A stretch of DNA of 64,000 bases from assembly GCF_900111295.1 (NCBI RefSeq), contig NZ_FOGT01000011.1, positions 1-64,000 on the forward strand. The letters are read 5' to 3'. The DNA is from Salipaludibacillus aurantiacus. GTDB taxonomy: Bacteria; Bacillota; Bacilli; Bacillales; Salisediminibacteriaceae. The first letter of the stretch is position 1, and each line of letters begins with the position of its first letter. A program made the position numbers and the translations under genes. Below are positions 18,259-27,367 of this stretch, in pieces. The notes beneath the pieces were generated by a model, which saw nothing but the letters and a program-made list of their open reading frames with translations, was not told the DNA's origin and did not search any database.

Positions 18259-18444
18259 ATGGACAGTCAGCGCGTAAAAGAAATTATTAATTCCCCTGTC
18301 ATGATCAATGTGACATACCGCGGAATTCCTGTTTATATTGAAGAAGTGGATTCCGGCAGCCAGACTGCCGTTGTCTTGCCGCTGGATGAAATGGATCATC
18401 AGCAGGAAGTGGATATAGAGGGACTTGTAGAAGAAGGGCCATAA
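18259..18444 (+). CDS. sspH: Small acid-soluble spore protein, SspH family
   Basis: 61-residue SspH-type minor spore protein, made in the forespore and packed in the spore core. The family pattern RVKEIINSPVMINVTYRG-PVYIEEV is clear. It forms a tandem pair with the next gene (18 bases apart) and probably arose by duplication; it is the more diverged and more acidic copy (C-terminus EVDIEGLVEEGP). AAGGAGG precedes the ATG. Family members are sigma-G dependent in Bacillus subtilis; I could not find a well-spaced sigma-G promoter. Confidence 0.88.
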   Translation: MDSQRVKEIINSPVMINVTYRGIPVYIEEVDSGSQTAVVLPLDEMDHQQEVDIEGLVEEGP

Positions 18445-18462
18445 AAAAGGAGGGAATTAATT

Positions 18463-18648
18463 ATGTTAGACAGGCATCGGGCGGAAGAGATCGCCGCCTC
18501 CCCGGACATGAAACATGTACTCTATAACGGCAGACCTGTATATATTCAGCATGTGCATAAAGATGGCCAAACTGCACGTATTTTTACCACAGATAACCCT
18601 GAAAACGAATTCGAAGTGCCCGTAAGCAGTTTAATCGAGAAGAACTGA
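18463..18648 (+). CDS. sspH: Small acid-soluble spore protein, SspH family (second copy)
   Basis: 61-residue paralogue of the preceding gene and closer to Bacillus subtilis SspH: RAEEIAASPDMKHVLYNGRP, VYIQHVHKDGQTARIF and a C-terminal EVPVSSL. AAGGAGGG precedes the ATG. It ends at a strong terminator, so both genes probably form one forespore transcript. Confidence 0.92.
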   Translation: MLDRHRAEEIAASPDMKHVLYNGRPVYIQHVHKDGQTARIFTTDNPENEFEVPVSSLIEKN

Positions 18649-18654
18649 CCGACG

Positions 18655-18689
18655 AAAGACCCGTCACCTTAAAAGAACGGGTCTTTTTT
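18655..18689 (+). terminator. Terminator of the sspH pair
   Basis: AAAGACCCGT/ACGGGTCTTT perfect stem followed by TTTTA. Confidence 0.85.
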
Positions 18690-18700
18690 ACGTGAAAATT

Positions 18701-18735
18701 TCACATAGGGGTCAGACCCCCATCGAAAATTGTCG
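18701..18735. repeat. REP-like repeat with both flanking modules
   Basis: TTTCACATA-GGGGTCAGACCCC-CATCGAAAATTGTCG. It shows the left TTCACA module and the right TCGAAAATT module also found at 28743 and, rearranged, at 29502 and 32074. Confidence 0.65.
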
Positions 18736-18748
18736 AATATGTTAGTCT

Positions 18749-18777
18749 TTGACAGATGGTTATTTATCCTATATTCT
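18749..18777 (+). promoter_or_regulatory. Sigma-A promoter of the dicarboxylate symporter gene
   Basis: TTGACA, 17-base spacer, TATTCT; about 65 bases before the ATG. Confidence 0.6.
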
Positions 18778-18845
18778 ATTTTTTAAAGGTTTAATTTCTG
18801 ACTAATTTTATCGGATTAATACTTTTATGTTTAAAGGGGGAGAAA

Positions 18846-20072
18846 ATGCTGAAAGGAATTTGGAAAGCTTATATAGAAACACCGCTGATTAAAAAAGTCT
18901 CTATTGCCCTCATCCTGGGAGCAGCTGCCGGATTTATATTTGGAGAAAATACCTCTGTCTTATCTCCGTTAGGCGACTTGCTTATGAACCTTCTTCAGTT
19001 TATTATTGTACCGCTCATATTTTTCACATTACTAGTGGGTGTAAACCAGACGACAGCTGAAAACCTCGGCCGGATGGGCGGAAAAGTTTTTATCTATTAT
19101 TTGTTCACTTCTGCTGTCGCTATTGTTGTCGGTATTTCAGTTGCCAGTTTGTTTAATCCCGGCCAGGGGACGACTCTTACCGGTACGGAAAACGTAGAAG
19201 TTCCTGAAAATCCTGGAGTAGTCGAGGTTCTTCTCAGCATTGTCCCTGATAATATCATTGCCGGTTTTGCTGAAATGAATCTGCTGGGCATTATTTTTAC
19301 GTCGCTTGTTTTTGGGATCGCCCTGTCAGTTATGAGGGCTTCTAAAGACTTGAGCAAGATGGGAGACAGGCTGTACAACGTTTTTGAAGCGCTGAACGAA
19401 CTGACACTTATCGTAATGAAGGCTATTCTGCAATATGTCCCGGTCGGTGTGTTTGCTATTCTTGCTGACATTATCGGGAGCCAGGGCGCTGATACGCTCT
19501 TATCACTTGGAAACTTTATTGGAGTCCTCTACATTGCGATTTTGGTCCACCTGGCTTTGTATATGCTGTTAATGTATGTAACTAAAATAAAGCCTTCAGT
19601 CTTTTTCAGAGAAGCACGAACACCTGTGATTACGGCTTTCGTTACTCAGAGCAGCACAGGGGTGCTGCCGCTGACCTTAAATGCCGCCAAAAACCTAGGT
19701 TTGAAAAAAAGTCTGTATGGTTTCAGTCTGCCGCTAGGCGCCACGATGAATATGGATGGAGCTGCGATCCGTATTGCTGTATCGACGGTATTTGCAGCCA
19801 ATGTCATCGGTGAACCTCTCTCACTAATCGCGATTCTGCAGGTAGTCCTGATTGGAACACTCGTTTCTGTAGGAACCGCCGGTGTACCTGGGGCTGGTAT
19901 CGTGATGATAGCTACTGTCTTCGCTCAGCTCGGTTTACCTATGGAAGCTGTCGCTCTGCTTGCTGCGGTTGACGTCCTGATCGGAATGGGAGCCACAGCT
20001 CTTAATGTTACCGGCGACCTTGTCGGGACATCGGTTATTAATAAGACAGAGAAAAATAAAGAAGCTGCTTAA
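18846..20072 (+). CDS. Dicarboxylate/amino acid:cation symporter (DAACS, GltP/DctP type)
   Basis: Sodium- or proton-coupled uptake of glutamate, aspartate or C4-dicarboxylates. 408 residues with about eight hydrophobic segments and the two family motifs: the serine-rich loop TQSSTGVLPLTLNAAKNLG and the substrate/cation motif LGATMNMDGAAI, followed by GVPGAG. Start ATG has AAAGGGGGAG 5 bases upstream. It has its own promoter and a terminator-bearing repeat downstream. Substrate preference cannot be read with confidence. Confidence 0.93.
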   Translation: MLKGIWKAYIETPLIKKVSIALILGAAAGFIFGENTSVLSPLGDLLMNLLQFIIVPLIFFTLLVGVNQTTAENLGRMGGKVFIYYLFTSAVAIVVGISVASLFNPGQGTTLTGTENVEVPENPGVVEVLLSIVPDNIIAGFAEMNLLGIIFTSLVFGIALSVMRASKDLSKMGDRLYNVFEALNELTLIVMKAILQYVPVGVFAILADIIGSQGADTLLSLGNFIGVLYIAILVHLALYMLLMYVTKIKPSVFFREARTPVITAFVTQSSTGVLPLTLNAAKNLGLKKSLYGFSLPLGATMNMDGAAIRIAVSTVFAANVIGEPLSLIAILQVVLIGTLVSVGTAGVPGAGIVMIATVFAQLGLPMEAVALLAAVDVLIGMGATALNVTGDLVGTSVINKTEKNKEAA

Positions 20073-20083
20073 TATACAGCAGA

Positions 20084-20265
20084 AGAGACTGAGACAAAAC
20101 TAAAGACAAGCCCCTGGGCAAGCGTCCGCCTGGCGGACTGAAATTACTGCCATTACTATTTATCAGAGTAAATTTTTTATTAAGTACAAAAGCGAAAAAC
20201 CGAACAAAAATTATAAGATTTGTTCGGTTTTCTTTATGATTACTATTCTTTTGTCCCAGCCTCTT
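20084..20265. repeat. Intergenic repeat element bounded by inverted ends
   Basis: The ends AGAGACTGAGACAAAA and TTTTGTCCCAGCCTCTT are imperfect inverted repeats. Inside is GCGTCCGCCTGGCGGAC and a strong terminator. GAGGCTGGGACAAAA-type ends are familiar from dispersed repeats of Bacillales, so I take this to be a member of such a family. Confidence 0.5.
20196..20231. terminator. Bidirectional terminator
   Basis: Perfect 13-bp arms AAAACCGAACAAA/TTTGTTCGGTTTT with a 10-base loop, between convergent genes. Confidence 0.85.
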
Positions 20266-20332
20266 TAGGTTTATGCCCCCCATGCATGACGGTTTCTCTT
20301 TAATAAATACGGCCTGCAGGTGCACTCCATTA

Positions 20333-21370
20333 TTAAGTGAAAGTCACGCTTCCGCCAGTTTCGTGACTTAAATAAATGGCATCTATAATTTTGGTGACTT
20401 GCAGAGTCTCTTCAGGCTTTACTATTAATTCTTCATTACCGAGGCAGGCATCCGCGAAATTTTTAACGAGATCAAAACCAGGGTCCCCATGACCTGGAAT
20501 CCATTGGGCTTCGCTGTTAAATAGCATGCCATGTTTCGCCTGATTTAACCGGAAGGGAAATACGTCCAGTCCTCCTGTTTCGCCTGAAATACTAAGGTTT
20601 TCAATATCTTCATTTATATTTGCCGACCAGGATGTTTCAAAAAGAAGAGAAAGCCCGCCTTCAAAAGTTATATAGGCCGTCACATGGTCATCCACCTCAA
20701 ATCCGCGGTTATCGAAAGTTCCCCACTCATTAATCTGGTCAGGCATTCTGCTCAGCTGATTATAAGCTCTGCCTGTCACCTCCACCGGTTTCGGATGATC
20801 AAGCAGCCATAGCGTTAAATCAAGAAAATGGCAGCCGTAGTCAATCAGACTTCCGCCTCCTTGCAGTTCTTTGTTCGTAAACACGCCCCACCCCGGCACT
20901 TTCCGGCGCCTTAACGACTGGGAACGCGCTACGAGCGGCGCCCCTATTTCATCTTCAAAAAGTACTTTTTTAGCTGCCTGGGCATTTTTCATAAACCGGT
21001 AATGATAGCCGATGGACAGAAGCTTATCAGATTTTTCGGCAGCTTGAATCATGGCTTCGCATTCTCTCGTGTTCATAGCCATCGGTTTTTCGCAAAGAAC
21101 ATGCACACCGGCGTTTAACGCATCAATGGTAATACCTGCATGATATTTATTGGGTGTGCAAATGGTCACCGCGTCGACCTCAGGGAACATATCCTTATAA
21201 TTATCATAAACCTTTGGAATATCGAACAGCCTTGCCGCTTCCCGGGCGTTTTCGGGGTTTATATCACATATTGCGGTGACTGTTACACGGTCGCCTAAAT
21301 TTTTGTATGCCGGAAGGTGACGTCCTTTAGCAATTCCCCCGGCTCCGATAATGCCCATTTTCAGTGTCAT
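20333..21370 (-). CDS. Gfo/Idh/MocA family oxidoreductase
   Basis: NAD(P)-dependent sugar or inositol dehydrogenase-like enzyme. N-terminal Rossmann fold with GIIGAGGIAKGRHLPAY, the family CEKPMAMN motif (EKP loop) near residue 94, and the C-terminal GFO_IDH_MocA_C domain with the active-site-region DYGCHFLDLTLWLL. 345 residues is usual. AAAGGAG precedes the ATG. Co-directional with the ThuA gene 74 bases upstream, suggesting a two-gene sugar-utilisation operon. Substrate unknown. Confidence 0.92.
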   Translation of the reverse strand: MTLKMGIIGAGGIAKGRHLPAYKNLGDRVTVTAICDINPENAREAARLFDIPKVYDNYKDMFPEVDAVTICTPNKYHAGITIDALNAGVHVLCEKPMAMNTRECEAMIQAAEKSDKLLSIGYHYRFMKNAQAAKKVLFEDEIGAPLVARSQSLRRRKVPGWGVFTNKELQGGGSLIDYGCHFLDLTLWLLDHPKPVEVTGRAYNQLSRMPDQINEWGTFDNRGFEVDDHVTAYITFEGGLSLLFETSWSANINEDIENLSISGETGGLDVFPFRLNQAKHGMLFNSEAQWIPGHGDPGFDLVKNFADACLGNEELIVKPEETLQVTKIIDAIYLSHETGGSVTFT

Positions 21371-21444
21371 ATGCTGCTCCTTTTATTGCCGCAGCCGACC
21401 ATTTCAATTTGAATAATGTTCATTTGCTGCTCCTCCTTTATATT

Positions 21445-22164
21445 TTATTTTCCTTTTATTGTTTCCAGCGGCTGAGCATTCCCGTACACTGGCCTGCTTC
21501 TTCGCGTCGGTGCTGCCCATTTCACCGCGTTCTTAATAACACGCTGGATCTCTTTGTTATAATAGGTTGGATAAGTTTCATGGCCAGGTCTGAAGTAGAA
21601 AATCTTCCCTTGCCCCCGCCGGTATGTACACGCACTTCTGAATATTTCTCCGCCTTCAAACCAGCTCATCATCAGAATTTCATCCGGCGCAGGAATATCA
21701 AAATGCTCCCCGTACATTTCTTCTTTCTCAAGTTCAATATATTCGCCGATGCCGTCCATAATCGGATGACCCGGTTCCACCACCCAGAGGCGTTCTTTTT
21801 CATCTGCTTCACGCCATTTTAAGTCGCAGCTCGTGCCCATAAGCGTTTTAAATATTTTTGAAAAATGACCGGAATGCAGTACGATAAGCCCCATCCCTTC
21901 CAAAACACGCTGCCTCACTTTTTCAACGATCCCATCGTCTACTTCATCATGGGCCGTATGTCCCCACCATAAGAGCACGTTCGTATCGCTCAATACAGCG
22001 TCAGTAAGCCCGTGTTCAGGTTCATCAAGTGTGGCTGTTCTTACTTGGTTTGCTTCTTCCTGCAGAAATTGAGCAATCGCCCCGTGAATCCCTTCAGGAT
22101 AAATATCCCTTACAGCCGGGTTTTTCTTTTCATGCCGGTTTTCATTCCATACCGTTATATTCAT
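21445..22164 (-). CDS. ThuA family protein
   Basis: 239-residue class I glutamine amidotransferase-like protein of the ThuA (trehalose utilisation) family. Signature segments are [32 protein letters not shown] and [21 protein letters not shown]. ThuA proteins act in disaccharide oxidation together with Gfo/Idh dehydrogenases, which fits the next gene. GGAGAGATAA precedes the ATG. Two LacI-type operators lie just upstream. Confidence 0.9.
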   Translation of the reverse strand: MNITVWNENRHEKKNPAVRDIYPEGIHGAIAQFLQEEANQVRTATLDEPEHGLTDAVLSDTNVLLWWGHTAHDEVDDGIVEKVRQRVLEGMGLIVLHSGHFSKIFKTLMGTSCDLKWREADEKERLWVVEPGHPIMDGIGEYIELEKEEMYGEHFDIPAPDEILMMSWFEGGEIFRSACTYRRGQGKIFYFRPGHETYPTYYNKEIQRVIKNAVKWAAPTRRSRPVYGNAQPLETIKGK

Positions 22165-22190
22165 TGTTTATCTCTCCTCTCGTTTTTACA

Positions 22191-22241
22191 GGAAACGTTT
22201 TCATCCATTTTATTTTACCAAATAATAGAGTAAACGTTTAC
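22191..22241. promoter_or_regulatory. Two LacI/CcpA-type operators upstream of thuA
   Basis: GGAAACGTTTTC (22191-22202) and the perfect palindrome GTAAACGTTTAC (22230-22241) both carry the AACGTT core of LacI-family sites. Each deviates from the cre consensus at two places, so a dedicated LacI-family regulator or CcpA are both possible. Beyond them the gap up to 22475 is AT-rich with nothing further recognised. Confidence 0.55.
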
Positions 22242-22475
22242 GTTTTTTGTAAAACATGTCGTTATTTTTTAAAAAAGTCCGTAAAAGTGCCAAAAAAATA
22301 TGGAATATTCCTTCAATTAATAAAAATTAATCTTCTAAATAGTGAATTTCATAAATATATATAACTATATCCGGTATGTCGATAATTGTGAGAAGTGTTA
22401 TCCGGAGTGCATGTTTACAAAAGCCCTCTAACATGGACGTTTCTTAAAAAGGGAAAGATTCGGAAAGGAGTCCTG

Positions 22476-23543
22476 ATGGCTAAAGAACCGAAGCATAAGT
22501 TAAGAGTATTTTCCCACGAACTTAACGAGCTTCTCAATTACTTGCATGAGGCCTCTAAAAAACACGAACGAGCTTCTGAATCGCTCGTGTTCAAAAATGC
22601 AGTTATTTATTTGTTCCGGTTTATCATTAAAATTTTCTCCTGGAAAGGTTTTTTTGCAGCTTTGATTCCGGTCAGTATGATCGCTCTCATGAGGGATAGT
22701 CTTGAAGAGCTGGCCCATCTCCCTTTAACTGTTATTTTTATATTATCAGGCATGCTGTTTGCCCTGTTCTCCGCTTTGTTAAGACATCTGGTCCTTGATG
22801 AAATGAGCAGAATCGGCAGTGAGTTTTTCCATATAGAGATTTTTGAAAAGAAGAGGGGGAAGGAATACTCGGCGTTAATATCACTTGCCAAAGAGAAAGA
22901 TTTTGTCTTCACTTTAAAAAAAGAGTTGGAGAGGGAGCTTATACAGGAGAAAGATGAGAAGCTTCGGAAAAGAGTAGCTCAGCAGCAGAAAGTTATTAAA
23001 GAAAACGAAGAAGCTATAAAGGAACTGCTGGAAAAATTGACAGCCAGTGAAGAGCTGGCCAACCTTTTTAATGAGAGAAGCGAACTGGCTTTAAATTTTC
23101 TCTTCGGACTGAAAAATAAACTGACTCTTCTTGTGAGAGACCAGTTTAACCTTGATAATATTAATTTTGGAGTAAACTACTCCTTGTACAGAATTGAAAA
23201 TTCCGGATTGGCTTTTATTGATGGATACGGAATAAACAAAGCTGAATTCGAAGAATTTATCCCGTTTAAACAGGTAGACAATAAATTTATCCAGGCAATA
23301 AACGCTTCTCCTCAAAAACCTTTAGTGCTTGATGATTTTATTGCTTGGAAAAGAGTCCTGCAGGATGAGGAGCAATGGGTAATTTCCTTGCATCTGGATG
23401 ATTCAAACCGTTCAAAACTAAAAGTCGGCCACGAAACCGGCCAGTTGAATATAAGTTTGATTCAAGAGTTATTATGGATTTGCTGTGAACTATTAAACAA
23501 GTTCTCTGCAGTACACCGTAACCGTCAGAAAGGAGATCTTTAA
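22476..23543 (+). CDS. Unrecognised membrane protein with coiled coil and C-terminal soluble domain
   Basis: Function not recognised. I use the ATG at 22476 (GGAAAGGAG 5 bases upstream); the earlier in-frame ATG at 22395 has no ribosome site. The N-terminal 45 residues are soluble, then two hydrophobic segments (FFAALIPVSMIALM and LPLTVIFILSGMLFALFSALL) form a hairpin. A long Lys/Glu-rich coiled coil (about 150-205) follows, then a soluble domain (about 215-345) that could be GAF-like. The layout suggests a membrane-tethered sensor or scaffold. Monocistronic. Confidence 0.75.
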   Translation: MAKEPKHKLRVFSHELNELLNYLHEASKKHERASESLVFKNAVIYLFRFIIKIFSWKGFFAALIPVSMIALMRDSLEELAHLPLTVIFILSGMLFALFSALLRHLVLDEMSRIGSEFFHIEIFEKKRGKEYSALISLAKEKDFVFTLKKELERELIQEKDEKLRKRVAQQQKVIKENEEAIKELLEKLTASEELANLFNERSELALNFLFGLKNKLTLLVRDQFNLDNINFGVNYSLYRIENSGLAFIDGYGINKAEFEEFIPFKQVDNKFIQAINASPQKPLVLDDFIAWKRVLQDEEQWVISLHLDDSNRSKLKVGHETGQLNISLIQELLWICCELLNKFSAVHRNRQKGDL

Positions 23544-23613
23544 ATCTTCCCTTACCCGGCCTTTTCTGCCTCCGGTTATAATACGGGCCGGGGAGGGTTT
23601 ATAAGCTGAGCAT

Positions 23614-23733
23614 TTAAGCGTTGTAACTGCTTCCTGATAAAGCCTTCTTTGCTTTCTCCTTAGCCTTTTCATTTTCCTTCTTTTGATTTTCCAGCATCTC
23701 TTTAGCCAGTTTGCATGAATCTGATTTTGACAT
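23614..23733 (-). CDS. Small 39-residue charged protein
   Basis: Starts MSKSDSCKLAKEMLENQKKE, continues with a Lys/Glu/Ala-rich helix and ends SGSSYNA. An AGGGGG site stands 8 bases before the ATG. Composition resembles small spore or cytosolic helix proteins, but I do not recognise a family. The reading frame is short, so this rests on the ribosome site and the amphipathic, non-random composition. Confidence 0.5.
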   Translation of the reverse strand: MSKSDSCKLAKEMLENQKKENEKAKEKAKKALSGSSYNA

Positions 23734-23935
23734 ACGCTTGTCCCCCTGAGAGTATTATTCGTTTTTACATTCTTTCCAAAGCTCCTTAAATTATACAATG
23801 TGGGGACAAGTTTATAGGTGACTTAAATGGAGAATTTTGGGGTTATGCGGAAATACTGGAAAGGAAATAAAGGAAAAGGCAGCAACTTGTCCGCTAAACG
23901 GCGAGACCGCCAAATCATTTACTATTCTTTTAATA

Positions 23936-23962
23936 AAAAAACCGCGCCAGGCGCGGTTTTTC
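23936..23962 (-). terminator. Terminator of htpX
   Basis: AAAAACCGCGC/GCGCGGTTTTT stem with loop CAG immediately past the htpX stop. Confidence 0.8.
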
Positions 23963-23965
23963 TAT

Positions 23966-24880
23966 TTATCTCTGTTCCAATCGGGCAATTCGTTCTTCCA
24001 AATCAGGGTGAGAAGAGAAAAGTTTCGCCATCCCGCTTTTTCCGTTAATTTTCATTGTCTGTACGGCTGAATCATCCGTACGGTCGTTCACTGTAGCACG
24101 CTCTACATGGGCTTTCAAAGAACGTAGCGCGTGAGCCATTTTATCACGGCCGGCTAAGTCCGCGCCGCCGCGGTCCGCGTGAAATTCACGGTATCGTGAG
24201 AAGGCCATAACAACCAGGCTCCCGAGAATTGAGAAGAGGATCTGAAAAATAATAATGGCCGCAAACCGGACAACTACCTCTAATTCAGAGCGCACTAAGC
24301 GCGAGACAAGGATCGCTGCAATCCGGGAGAAAAATACGACAAAAGTATTAACGACACCTTGCAAAAGCGTCATTGTAACCATATCACCATTTGAAACGTG
24401 GGCCACTTCGTGAGCAATGACACCTTCAACAGCGTCATCGTCCATATTGTTCAACAGTCCTTGTGACACAGCAACAAGGGAGCGTTTTTTAGTCGGGCCA
24501 GTTGCAAAGGCATTAACCTCACCAGACTGGTATATCCCAACTTCAGGCATGTGAGCGAGGCCTGCAGCCCTGGACAGGCGGTGTACTTTTTCAACCACGG
24601 AACGTTCCTGGGCTGAGAGCGGACCATCCGGGTCCAGAACTTTTACTTTCATCATTTTCTTGGCCATCCACCTGGACATCGCAAGTGAAATGAAAGAACC
24701 TAAAAAGCCGACTAGTAAACTGAATAACATAAGCGACGCATAATCAATACCTAACCCTGGGCCGCCTGTATCAAACGTGCCTCCGAGATCTGTAAAATGC
24801 GTAATAGCTGACCATACAATAATGATCGTGGTCATTACTAAAATATTTGTTAATAAGAAAAATAAAAATCGTTTCCCCAT
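23966..24880 (-). CDS. htpX: Zinc metalloprotease HtpX
   Basis: M48B membrane protease that degrades misfolded membrane proteins. 304 residues with two N-terminal transmembrane segments, the HEVAH zinc motif at 157-161, two further hydrophobic segments and the third ligand region [11 protein letters not shown]-terminal [18 protein letters not shown] is typical of the family. Single gene with its own terminator. Confidence 0.95.
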   Translation of the reverse strand: MGKRFLFFLLTNILVMTTIIIVWSAITHFTDLGGTFDTGGPGLGIDYASLMLFSLLVGFLGSFISLAMSRWMAKKMMKVKVLDPDGPLSAQERSVVEKVHRLSRAAGLAHMPEVGIYQSGEVNAFATGPTKKRSLVAVSQGLLNNMDDDAVEGVIAHEVAHVSNGDMVTMTLLQGVVNTFVVFFSRIAAILVSRLVRSELEVVVRFAAIIIFQILFSILGSLVVMAFSRYREFHADRGGADLAGRDKMAHALRSLKAHVERATVNDRTDDSAVQTMKINGKSGMAKLFSSHPDLEERIARLEQR

Positions 24881-24985
24881 TCCTACGCCTCCATTTTCAT
24901 AATATCCTTATACATTTTAACATGAAATTCGTGTTGTGCCATCTGATTTGTTTGAATTGCAGGACAGGCGCAGCTGCACACAAAG

Positions 24986-25026
24986 AAGCACTGCCATAAT
25001 ACCGAAACTAGCGGCTGGCAGTGCTT
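24986..25026 (-). terminator. Terminator of the acyl-CoA ligase gene
   Basis: AAGCACTGCC/GGCAGTGCTT perfect arms separated by 21 bases; the trailing TTTG run on the minus strand is short. Confidence 0.55.
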
Positions 25027-25040
25027 CTGTACAGGGGATG

Positions 25041-26690
25041 TTACTGACGAACCTTTTCTTTATACGCAATAGATTGTTCTCTTAATTTGAACTTCTGTAT
25101 TTTCCCCGAAGCCGTCATCGGGTACTCTTCACAGAAAGCGATATATTTAGGAATTTTGTAGCTCGCAATTTTCCCTTTGCAATATTCCCTGATTTCCTCC
25201 TCTGTCACATCCTCCCCTTCTCTAAGGCGAATCCAGGCAACAACTTCTTCGCCATATTTTTCATCCGGCACTCCAACGATCTGGACATCCAGTATCTTCG
25301 GGTGGGAATAGAAAAACTCTTCTATCTCCCTCGGATAAATATTTTCTCCGCCGCGGATTATCATGTCCTTAAGCCGCCCGGTAATCTTAAAGTAACCGCT
25401 TTCATCCATGACCGCAAGATCACCGGTATAAAGCCAGCCCTCCTCGTCTATGGCCCGTTCCGTTTCTTCTTCGTTATTATAATAGCCTTTCATTACGTGG
25501 TATCCCCGTGTGATTAACTCACCCTGCTCTCCTGGCGGCACTTCTTCGTTCGTCCCTGGTTTAACTACTTTCGCTTCGACATTTGGGAGGACTTTCCCCA
25601 CAGTGGAAACGCGCACTTCTATTGGATCATCCGTTTTTGTCTGGGTAATCACCGGAGACGATTCTGTCTGACCGTAGGCAATGGTAATTTCTGAAGCGCC
25701 CATCTTATTGACGACTGCCTTCATCACTTCAATCGGACAATTCGATCCCGCCATAATGCCTGTTCTTAAAGAGGACAAGTCATACTTTTCAAAATCAGGG
25801 TCGTTTAATTCTGCAATAAACATTGTAGGGACTCCGTGGAGAGCGGTACACTTTTCTTTTTCCACAGCAGTCAGCACGTCTTTCACATTAAACTCCTGAA
25901 CAGGGACGATGGTCGCTCCAACGTTAACACATGCAAGTATGCCGAGAACGCAGCCAAAACAATGGAAGAACGGCACAGGAATACACATTCTGTCCTGGCT
26001 GGTCAGTTTCATGCTTTCTGCAATATTTAAGCCGTTATTTACGATATTATTATGAGTGAGCATGACCCCTTTAGGAAATCCGGTCGTACCAGACGTATAC
26101 TGCATATTGATCGTGTCGTCAGGATCCAGGCTGTTCATTCGCTCATTCAGCTGGCTGTCGGTTACCTGGCCTTTCATCCCTAAAATATCACCCCAGCTGT
26201 AAGTGCCCGGATAACGGTTTTCCCCCAGTACAATCACATTTTTAAGTTTTGGGAGCCGTTTTGACTGCAGTTTTCCAGGTTCGGACGTTTTCAGTTCCGG
26301 GACGATTTCATAGAGCATGTCAATGTATGAGGCGTCGCGGTACTGCTCCATAAGTATAAAAGTAGAGGTGTCTGACTGTCTTAGTAAGTATTCAAGTTCA
26401 GCTGTCCGGTAACTCGTATTTACGGTGACCAGGACTGCTCCCATTTTCCCGGTGGCAAACTGGCTGGTAATCCATTCAGGACGGTTCGTCGCCCATATTG
26501 CTGTATGATCTCCGGCTTCCAAACCAAGGGCCATAAGCCCCTTCGCTGCATCTCTGCATAAATTGTCAAACTGACTGTACGTCAGACGCAGCCCTCTGTC
26601 CGGATAAACCACTGCCTCATGATCAGGCTGTTCTTTTGCCACATCTTCCAGTAATTTCCCTACTGTCACATGCTTAAGTTCCGCCAACAC
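25041..26690 (-). CDS. AMP-binding acyl-CoA ligase
   Basis: ANL-superfamily enzyme that adenylates a carboxylate and transfers it to CoA. Motifs: [16 protein letters not shown] (P-loop), AYGQTESSP, the YTGDLAV motif, [20 protein letters not shown] hinge and the catalytic C-terminal lysine in [13 protein letters not shown]. 549 residues. It resembles Bacillus subtilis YngI-type medium/short-chain acyl-CoA or acetoacetyl-CoA synthetases. Possible partner for the thiolase at the left end, but they are not adjacent. Start ATG is preceded by GGGGGAAATTG-type spacing. Confidence 0.9.
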   Translation of the reverse strand: MLAELKHVTVGKLLEDVAKEQPDHEAVVYPDRGLRLTYSQFDNLCRDAAKGLMALGLEAGDHTAIWATNRPEWITSQFATGKMGAVLVTVNTSYRTAELEYLLRQSDTSTFILMEQYRDASYIDMLYEIVPELKTSEPGKLQSKRLPKLKNVIVLGENRYPGTYSWGDILGMKGQVTDSQLNERMNSLDPDDTINMQYTSGTTGFPKGVMLTHNNIVNNGLNIAESMKLTSQDRMCIPVPFFHCFGCVLGILACVNVGATIVPVQEFNVKDVLTAVEKEKCTALHGVPTMFIAELNDPDFEKYDLSSLRTGIMAGSNCPIEVMKAVVNKMGASEITIAYGQTESSPVITQTKTDDPIEVRVSTVGKVLPNVEAKVVKPGTNEEVPPGEQGELITRGYHVMKGYYNNEEETERAIDEEGWLYTGDLAVMDESGYFKITGRLKDMIIRGGENIYPREIEEFFYSHPKILDVQIVGVPDEKYGEEVVAWIRLREGEDVTEEEIREYCKGKIASYKIPKYIAFCEEYPMTASGKIQKFKLREQSIAYKEKVRQ

Positions 26691-27005
26691 AATTTCCCCC
26701 TTCTAAAGGTAATGGAATGTTCTTCAGCCATTCTCCTCTTCTGACTGAGCACTCGTTCACATAGGACATTCACATTTATTATATTCTAAATATTTAGATA
26801 TTTAAAGGGGGTCCTTTGGTTTATTTGCAGTTTACAAGCACCCAGAGCAGCGCGTTAAAGCGCGAGGGGACAGACCCCTCTTGGAACTGCTCAACTTCCT
26901 TTATAGTACTTTTCATACTCATTACCGGCTGCGCGCCGCGTCTTTACCATTTTGGTTCTGCAAAGACACGGCTTTAAGGTGCCAGGAGGTTTACACTGTA
27001 GGCAT
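26691..27005. other. Intergenic region between acyl-CoA ligase and small membrane protein
   Basis: Contains a REP-like copy (26849-26881). The segment after it (26882-27000) has no convincing gene, RNA or promoter; short overlapping reading frames there lack ribosome sites. Confidence 0.3.
26849..26881. repeat. REP-like repeat, GCGCGTTAAAGC type
   Basis: AGCGCGTTAAAGCGCG followed by AGGGGACAGACCCCTC. This carries the GTTAAAGC module also found at 45550, 56409 and 57320. Confidence 0.6.
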
Positions 27006-27218
27006 TCAGACGACAGGCCTCCCGTTATTATCACGGTCAGCAGAATCCACAGGCTCATCATCCTGCCGCCCTTTTTCAAGCCTCATTTTTTCCAGTTCAA
27101 GACGCTTTTCTTCCACCCGCAGTTCACGCTCTTTAAGCCTGTATTTTTTCTTATTTTCGTATGCTGAGTAAAGGTAGTACATAGCTACTATTAAAACTAT
27201 AAAAAACCAGAAATCCAT
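27006..27218 (-). CDS. Small single-pass membrane protein with charged coiled coil
   Basis: 70 residues: an N-terminal membrane segment (FWFFIVLIVAMYYLYSAY) then a Lys/Glu/Arg coiled coil (about 22-50) and a polar tail. GGCGGAGAG lies about 6 bases before the ATG. The topology is reminiscent of PspB-like or YtrH-like small proteins, but there is no motif to name it. Divergent from the next large membrane protein gene. Confidence 0.65.
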   Translation of the reverse strand: MDFWFFIVLIVAMYYLYSAYENKKKYRLKERELRVEEKRLELEKMRLEKGRQDDEPVDSADRDNNGRPVV

Positions 27219-27367
27219 CGCTCTCTCCGCCCCTTCCTGTGTCTATTTACCCCATTATTATATCATTACTCTGTTCAATTAGAGAGACAATCTTCCCGCC
27301 TTCTATTTCTTTTATTATATGATAAGGTAAAGGATGGAATTAAGATTAAGAGGAAAAGAGGGTTTTA

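Noticed and set aside
26891-27171. Short reading frames on both strands between the acyl-CoA ligase and the small membrane protein
   Set aside because: They overlap the better-supported 70-residue gene and have no ribosome sites.
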